DNA from: Clostridia bacterium
GTDB lineage: Bacteria > Bacillota > Clostridia > UBA1381
Assembly (NCBI GenBank): GCA_900770405.1
Contig: CAAGKL010000145.1
Span: forward strand, 1-20,602
DNA: 20,602 nucleotides
Reading direction: 5' to 3'
The number at the start of each line of letters is the position of its first letter. Positions within the stretch are counted from its first letter, which is position 1. Under the pieces are notes generated by a model. That model ran no database searches. It saw only the letters and a program-made list of their open reading frames with translations, and was not told where the DNA came from. A program made the position numbers and the translations under genes. Shown here one piece after another: positions 16,729 to 20,602 of this stretch.

Positions 16729-18009
16729 TTAATCCTCCAGTCTGCAACCGCACTCAGAGCAGAATTTAGTTCCCGCGGCAGCGCTCCTGCCGCATTCGGG
16801 GCAAGTCACCGACAGCCGTGCGCCGCACTCGGAACAGAATTTTCCGTTATTGTTTTTTGCGCCGCATTTCGGGCAAATAATGTTACAGTCACCGCAAGCC
16901 TCATATTTCGTCCCGCATTCCGGGCAGAATTTTACCCCCGCCGGCATCACCGCACCGCATTTTGCGCACTTTGCCGTCTGCGTCCGCACCGTGTCTGCCA
17001 CGCTGTCATTTACCATAGCGCCTACCCTTGCACCGACTCCGCCCATAACGCCAAGACCGATACCGAGATTCGTCATATTGCCGACAGCCTCATTTTCCGC
17101 CACCGCTTGTGCCACGTCAAACCCGCGCTCCTGTTGATATGTATATCCTTCAAGCCGGCGCTTTGCAGCCAATCCCTCTGCCTCTATTATCATTTTTTGT
17201 TTATGCGTCTCCTGGTCGATTATATCGACATTCTGCCTGAGCTTTGCCTCGGCAATATCAGCATACTGCCTGAAATGCAAATCCCTGAATCTTCTGTACG
17301 AACTGTCGTCCTCGGATTTAACAATTGTGTTTACAAAAAAGTGTACCAGCGATATACCGTATTCTTCAAAATCGCCCTTTAACAAAACCTGCATATCGCG
17401 CGAAATTTCACTCAGTCTTTCGTCTATACCGAAAATATCAAGCTTATTTGCACGGATATACTGTGACAGATATGTTTTAAATTTGGTCATCAAAAATGAG
17501 CGGAATTTTTGCACAAGTCCGCTTTGAGTTATCACCTTTTCGGTTCCCACAACCTTCACAAGCAATTTCTTTCCGTCTGCGACACGCAGCGTCATTTCTC
17601 CGCTTGCGCCGATTTTTACCGGAAAACCGTAGGTAGGCTCTACGTACTCAATTTTGCTGTCCGTTCCCCATTTAACCGCCATTTGCTCGGTCTTGTTTAT
17701 AAAATATACCTCGCAACGGAACGGAGTATCATTCCCGAAAACCTTTCCGAAAAATTTTCGTATGAGCGGAATATTTTCCGTTCTCAGGGTGTGACGCCCC
17801 GGTCCAAAAACATCGAGCAGCTGACCGTTAATAAAGAAAATTGCCTCTTGTGACTCGTGAACAATCAACTGTGTTTGAGTATTAAAATTTTCTGTCGGGT
17901 GTTTCCATACAAATGTTGAATTATCGCCTTCATATTGTATGATTTGTGCAGCAGAATAAAACTCTCCCCCTAATTCTATTACAATGACCTCCGCGTAGTT
18001 TATATACAT
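16729..18009 (-). CDS. SPFH/band 7 domain protein with three C-terminal zinc ribbons
   Basis: The protein matches the family often labelled 'SPFH domain' or 'virion core protein', related to Bacillus subtilis YdjI. Family landmarks are YEGDNSTFVWKHP (26-38), LIVHESQEAIFF (48-59), VFGPGRHTL (67-75) and KWGTDSKIEYVEPTYGFP (113-130), with a helical segment at 240-310 (HFRQYADIAEAKLRQ). A glycine-rich stretch (316-330) leads to three CxxC/CxxC ribbons: C348-C351/C362-C365, C379-C382/C392-C395 and C403-C406/C417-C420, plus C372/C375. SPFH proteins form membrane-associated oligomers. The start is doubtful: the ATG at 18009 lacks a ribosome binding site and touches a -10 box, while two good sites lie inside the frame with no usual start codon after them. 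The true N terminus may be nearer residue 17-20. Confidence 0.88.
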   Translation of the reverse strand: MYINYAEVIVIELGGEFYSAAQIIQYEGDNSTFVWKHPTENFNTQTQLIVHESQEAIFFINGQLLDVFGPGRHTLRTENIPLIRKFFGKVFGNDTPFRCEVYFINKTEQMAVKWGTDSKIEYVEPTYGFPVKIGASGEMTLRVADGKKLLVKVVGTEKVITQSGLVQKFRSFLMTKFKTYLSQYIRANKLDIFGIDERLSEISRDMQVLLKGDFEEYGISLVHFFVNTIVKSEDDSSYRRFRDLHFRQYADIAEAKLRQNVDIIDQETHKQKMIIEAEGLAAKRRLEGYTYQQERGFDVAQAVAENEAVGNMTNLGIGLGVMGGVGARVGAMVNDSVADTVRTQTAKCAKCGAVMPAGVKFCPECGTKYEACGDCNIICPKCGAKNNNGKFCSECGARLSVTCPECGRSAAAGTKFCSECGCRLED

Positions 18010-18010
18010 A

Positions 18011-18041
18011 AGTATACATCATTCTACACTTTTTTTGTCAA
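18011..18041 (-). promoter_or_regulatory. Candidate promoter P1 close to the SPFH start
   Basis: TTGACA (18036-18041) and TATACT (18011-18016) stand 19 bases apart on the minus strand, a long spacing. The -10 is separated from the apparent ATG by one base, so RNA from it would begin inside the annotated coding region. Confidence 0.45.
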
Positions 18042-18081
18042 TCTCTATGTTTTTTACCTAAAATTCTCCATTATAAGTGTT

Positions 18082-18110
18082 TTTATATTTTTTCGACATT
18101 TTATTATCAA
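18082..18110 (-). promoter_or_regulatory. Candidate promoter P2 of the SPFH-TIR operon
   Basis: TTGATA (18105-18110) and TATAAA (18082-18087) are spaced by exactly 17 bases on the minus strand. RNA from it would start near 18,075 and include the ATG at 18009. The surrounding DNA is very AT-rich, so chance matches are a concern. Confidence 0.45.
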
Positions 18111-18169
18111 ATTTTCACAATTTTCATATGTTCAGTTTGGTATCTTTGTGAAATTTAACCATTTTTGTA

Positions 18170-18198
18170 TTGACAAACTAACTTTTTAGTGATATAAT
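18170..18198 (+). promoter_or_regulatory. Consensus sigma-A promoter of the sigma-factor gene
   Basis: TTGACA (18170-18175) and TATAAT (18193-18198) match the consensus perfectly with a 17-base spacer. It drives the sigma gene 43 bases downstream and, as no other promoter is seen, probably the zinc-ribbon gene after it. Confidence 0.9.
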
Positions 18199-18240
18199 TA
18201 TACCTAATGAAATTTACAGGAAGAAAAACGGAGAAGTATT

Positions 18241-18846
18241 ATGAAAAAGAACGGCGGCGAGGATTTTTGCGCGATGTCTGACGAGGCTGTTGCCGCATCG
18301 GCAAAATCGGGGAATACTGCTGCCGCGAACCATCTGACTGCACGCTATCGCAATCTCGTATACAAAATCGCCGGAAAATATTTTTCCGCCGGGGCGGAGC
18401 AGGAGGACATCGTGCAGGAGGGTATGATTGGACTTTACAAGGCAATACGCGATTTCGACCCCTCTATGCACATCAAATTTTCCGCATTTGCGCAAATTTG
18501 CATAAAAAGACAGATTATTTCGGCAGTGCGCTCCTACAACCGCAAAAAGCATCTGCCGCTTAATTCTTACATATCTTTATCCGACGAGGGCGATGCCCCC
18601 GCTGCTGCTCCCGAGCAAAGCGAGCCGCTGTCCGTCGTGCTGGACAAGGAAAATACCATTCGCGCCTATGTAAGAATTAACAAGGTTCTCTCGCGGCTCG
18701 AGCTGCGGGTTTTATGCCTTTACCTCGATGGTCTGTCCTATGCGCAAATATCAAAAAAAGCCGGCATCGACGAAAAATCCGTCGACAACGCAATTTATCG
18801 CATTAAAAAGAAGCTTTTGTTCCTTTTGCGAAAAAATGATGACTAA
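18241..18846 (+). CDS. sigH: RNA polymerase sigma factor, SigH-like (sigma-70 family)
   Basis: The 201-residue protein has sigma region 2 at about 40-100, including AEQEDIVQEGMIGLYKAIRDFDP (52-74) and FAQICIKRQIISAVRSYNRKKHLPLNSYISL, which closely follows the Bacillus SigH/Spo0H pattern. A proline/alanine/glutamate-rich linker (118-135) leads to region 4 with the helix-turn-helix LSYAQISKKAGIDEKSVDNAIYRIKKKL (165-192). SigH directs transition-state and early sporulation genes in Bacillus. The usual neighbours (rpmG, secE, nusG) are absent, so it could be a SigH paralogue with other targets. ATG follows CGGAGAA. The gene is divergent from the SPFH/TIR operon across a 231-base gap. Confidence 0.85.
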   Translation: MKKNGGEDFCAMSDEAVAASAKSGNTAAANHLTARYRNLVYKIAGKYFSAGAEQEDIVQEGMIGLYKAIRDFDPSMHIKFSAFAQICIKRQIISAVRSYNRKKHLPLNSYISLSDEGDAPAAAPEQSEPLSVVLDKENTIRAYVRINKVLSRLELRVLCLYLDGLSYAQISKKAGIDEKSVDNAIYRIKKKLLFLLRKNDD

Positions 18847-18849
18847 AAA

Positions 18850-18910
18850 TCCGTCTGTAGCTTAAAAGAAAAGCGGTGATACGATGTGGGTGCAACTCCC
18901 ATCAGGCGGA
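18850..18910 (+). ncRNA. tRNA-like structured element without anticodon arm
   Basis: Four features follow tRNA geometry. An outer 8-bp stem (18850-18857 with 18903-18910, one G-U) resembles the acceptor. TA follows, as at tRNA positions 8-9. A 4-bp D-like arm GCTT/AAGC (18860-18863, 18871-18874) has a 7-base loop. A 5-bp T-like arm (18886-18890 with 18898-18902, one G-U) lies directly against the outer stem with a 7-base TGCAACT loop that keeps T54, C56, A57, A58 and Y60. Only 11 bases replace the anticodon arm and variable loop, and no CCA follows. It may be a degenerate tRNA, an RNase P processing signal, or a regulatory RNA. Folding was done by eye. Confidence 0.45.
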
Positions 18911-18947
18911 AGATAAAATTTTATTAATTCAAAGTGAGGGAGCTATT

Positions 18948-19214
18948 ATGTACGAAGACAAGACACTTGTTTGTAAGGACTGCGGAAACGAATTTGTCTT
19001 TACGGCAGGCGAACAGGAATTTTACGCTGAGAAGGGCTTTCAGAACGAGCCTACACGCTGCAAGGATTGCCGCATTGCGCGTAAAAATTCGCAGAAACAG
19101 AGAGAATTTTACGAGATTGTGTGCGCAGACTGCGGTAAGGTAGACAAAGTGCCGTTTATGCCTAAGAACGACAAGCCCGTATACTGCAGCGAATGTTTTG
19201 AAAAACACAAGTAA
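18948..19214 (+). CDS. Small protein with two treble-cysteine zinc-ribbon modules
   Basis: The 88-residue protein carries two CxxC/CxxC sets: C9, C12, C38, C41 (opening VCKDCGNEFVFTAGEQEFY, the zf-trcl type probable zinc ribbon) and C59, C62, C80, C83 (VCADCGKVDKVPF...VYCSECF). Such proteins are common in Clostridia and of unknown function; nucleic-acid binding is a fair guess. The start is the ATG at 18948 behind GAGGGAG; an earlier frame opening lies inside the structured RNA and is not used. It is downstream of the sigma factor with no promoter seen between them. Confidence 0.88.
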   Translation: MYEDKTLVCKDCGNEFVFTAGEQEFYAEKGFQNEPTRCKDCRIARKNSQKQREFYEIVCADCGKVDKVPFMPKNDKPVYCSECFEKHK

Positions 19215-19287
19215 TTCCCCGCTTTGACACGCCGTGGGAAGGACACTTTTTTAAATTGTTATGTTCGTATCACCATAATAAGAAAAT

Positions 19288-19327
19288 AAAAGCGGTGCAG
19301 CAAAATGATTTTGTTGCACCACTTTTT
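19288..19327. terminator. Bidirectional intrinsic terminator after the zinc-ribbon gene
   Basis: A 12-base-pair stem with one G-U pair (19294-19305 with 19309-19320) closes a three-base loop, and flanking AAAAG/CTTTT bases extend it. T-runs follow on both strands, so it ends the sigma-zinc-ribbon unit and also the convergent prs gene. Confidence 0.85.
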
Positions 19328-19347
19328 GGTTTTTAAGAATGCAGCAA

Positions 19348-19376
19348 ACCGCGCCAAAGTATACACTTTACGCGGT
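19348..19376 (-). terminator. Second hairpin downstream of prs
   Basis: ACCGCG and CGCGGT form an outer 6-bp stem, and AAAGT/ACTTT an inner 5-bp stem, with a small internal loop. The T-run after it on the minus strand is weak, so it may be a 3'-end stabiliser or a partial terminator ahead of the stronger one at 19288-19327. Confidence 0.4.
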
Positions 19377-19406
19377 CTTGTGCATCTCATCATCTCATAT
19401 TAAAAA

Positions 19407-20546
19407 TTAATCCTTCGCCTGACCGATTTTTTCCATAAGCTTTTTAATTCTTGTAACCGGCACAAGCAGCTGGCTTATCGTATCATCGTGGTTAAGCGTG
19501 TCGATGAGCAGCGATACGTACTTCGACATATCAACCTCGCAGTACCACTCACGCTCCAAAAGCTCGGGCGAACGGTATACTAGATTTGTAGTGAAAATCT
19601 TAGTTATATCGCCGTTATTATACGCCTCGTCGAACTTCGCAAGCCCGCTTACGAAAAGCCCGAACGCCGTGAACACGAATATGCGCTTTGCGCCCTGCTC
19701 CTTAAGCTTTTTCGCAATCTCAAGCACAGACTCGCCGCTCGAAATCATATCATCGACAATCATTACGTCCTTGCCCTTGACGTCGCGACCGAGGTAAACG
19801 TGCTCCTCAATCGGGTTCTTGCCGTCGATGATAACCGAGTAATTCCTGCGCTTATAGTACATACCCAAATCCAGACCGAGCACCGACGAATAGTACATAC
19901 AACGGTGCATACCACCCTCGTCCGGGGATATAACAACAGTCGACTCCTTGTCGAATTTAATGTCGGGCACAGTCCTTGTGAGCGCCTTTATCATCTGATA
20001 TGTAGTCTGCACGTCGTCAAAGCCCGAAATCGGAATTGCGTTCTGCACGCGCGCGTCATGCGCGTCGAAGGTGATTATATTGGAAACGCCCATCGAAACG
20101 AGCTCCTGCAGCGCAAGCGCGCAGTCAAGCGACTCTCTCGCCGTTCTTCTGTGCTGTCTGCCCTCGTAGAGCATCGGCATTATTACCGTAACACGTCTTG
20201 CCTTACCGCTGATTGCGGCGATAATTCTCTTCAAATCCTGATAGTGGTCATCAGGGCTCATATGGTTTTCAACCTCGTACATTTTGTATGTCACGCCGTA
20301 ATTGAAAACATCGCAGATGATATAAACATCGTGACCGCGGATAGTCTCGCTGATTACGCACTTCGCCTCGCCTGTGCCGAAGCGCGGGCATTTAATATGC
20401 GTAACATAGGTGTCTGCCGTCTCGTACTCCTTGCGGAACTGCTTCAAATACCAGTCGATTTTCCCGGTGAATTCCTCGCAGCCCTTCATACTGATTATAC
20501 TGAGCTTTCCGAATGTAGAATGATCCGCCTCATTTTGCTGTGCCAT
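19407..20546 (-). CDS. prs: Ribose-phosphate pyrophosphokinase, long divergent form
   Basis: The enzyme makes PRPP from ribose 5-phosphate and ATP; PRPP feeds histidine, nucleotide and tryptophan synthesis. The PRPP-binding loop VMIVDDMISSGES is at 261-273, and MPMLYEGRQHRR (123-134) and TFDAHDARVQNA (159-170) stand where typical Prs proteins have PYxxYxRQDR and TVDLH. At 379 residues it is about 60 longer than Bacillus Prs, and the catalytic segments differ (EGRQHRR rather than YARQDRK), a divergent class seen in Clostridia. The start is the ATG at 20544-20546 behind GGAG; an upstream ATG at 20558 has no site. The promoter lies beyond the window. Confidence 0.9.
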   Translation of the reverse strand: MAQQNEADHSTFGKLSIISMKGCEEFTGKIDWYLKQFRKEYETADTYVTHIKCPRFGTGEAKCVISETIRGHDVYIICDVFNYGVTYKMYEVENHMSPDDHYQDLKRIIAAISGKARRVTVIMPMLYEGRQHRRTARESLDCALALQELVSMGVSNIITFDAHDARVQNAIPISGFDDVQTTYQMIKALTRTVPDIKFDKESTVVISPDEGGMHRCMYYSSVLGLDLGMYYKRRNYSVIIDGKNPIEEHVYLGRDVKGKDVMIVDDMISSGESVLEIAKKLKEQGAKRIFVFTAFGLFVSGLAKFDEAYNNGDITKIFTTNLVYRSPELLEREWYCEVDMSKYVSLLIDTLNHDDTISQLLVPVTRIKKLMEKIGQAKD

Positions 20547-20563
20547 AAAAATCTCCATTCTGC

Positions 20564-20573
20564 CGCTAAAGCG
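20564..20573. promoter_or_regulatory. his-dyad core repeated in the prs leader
   Basis: CGCTAAAGCG here is identical to the inner core of the dyad over the his promoter (11042-11051). It is 17 bases upstream of the prs ATG. Flanking bases differ between the two sites, so only the core is shared. Confidence 0.35.
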
Positions 20574-20602
20574 TCAGCACAAATAGAAATGAAAGTGCAG
20601 AC

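Noticed and set aside
16729..18009. Prophage remnant, because relatives are labelled 'virion core protein'
   Set aside because: That label is a historical misnomer for SPFH proteins; no phage structural, integrase or attachment sequences are seen around it.
18886..18902. Cobalamin riboswitch core, suggested by GGTGCAACTCC
   Set aside because: None of the other conserved boxes of the riboswitch are present, and the segment is better explained as the T-like hairpin.
18850..18910. Ordinary functional tRNA
   Set aside because: There is no anticodon stem-loop and no space for one, and no CCA end.
1..20602. CRISPR arrays, insertion sequences, rRNA genes
   Set aside because: No spaced direct repeats, transposase frames with flanking inverted repeats, or rRNA-like sequence were seen.

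Overview
The window reads as chromosome from a Gram-positive, endospore-former-type Bacillota (class Clostridia). The basis is strong AGGAGG-type ribosome binding sites, TTGACA/TATAAT promoters, the short HisG plus HisZ arrangement, a YerC/TrpR-like regulator, a SigH-like sigma factor, meso-diaminopimelate dehydrogenase, and many zinc-ribbon proteins. No species can be named from the sequence. By eye (not computed), the histidine operon is GC-rich and the SPFH/TIR block is more AT-rich.

Left part, minus strand: a compact histidine operon reads right to left from about 11,030 to 2,547: yerC-like regulator, hisZ, hisG, hisD, hisC, hisB, hisH, hisA, hisF, hisIE and a PHP-family histidinol-phosphatase. 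Junctions are overlaps or gaps of at most about 15 bases, so the operon looks translationally coupled and encodes all ten steps from PRPP + ATP to histidine. A single strong promoter carries a dyad symmetry, a plausible operator for the YerC-like protein. Beyond it, with its own promoter, come a sodium/amino-acid symporter (AGCS family) and then diaminopimelate dehydrogenase, which is cut by the window edge.

Middle, plus strand (11,130-13,572): a strong promoter drives a 77-residue membrane-anchored protein and a P1B-type metal-transporting ATPase whose usual CPC ion-site motif reads YSC. A 14-bp hairpin terminator closes this unit and also the convergent operon.

Minus strand 18,009-13,588: three tightly spaced genes encode an SPFH (band 7) protein with three C-terminal zinc ribbons, a four-helix membrane protein, and a 901-residue protein with zinc ribbon, TIR domain, transmembrane helix and repeats. 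This is the best candidate for an undescribed system: a membrane-scaffolded TIR effector or stress sensor.

Plus strand 18,170-19,330: a SigH-like sigma factor is followed by a short structured element resembling a tRNA without an anticodon arm, then a zinc-ribbon protein and a bidirectional terminator. At the right end a divergent ribose-phosphate pyrophosphokinase (prs) lies on the minus strand. Its leader carries the same 10-base core as the his-promoter dyad, hinting that PRPP supply and histidine synthesis share a regulator.
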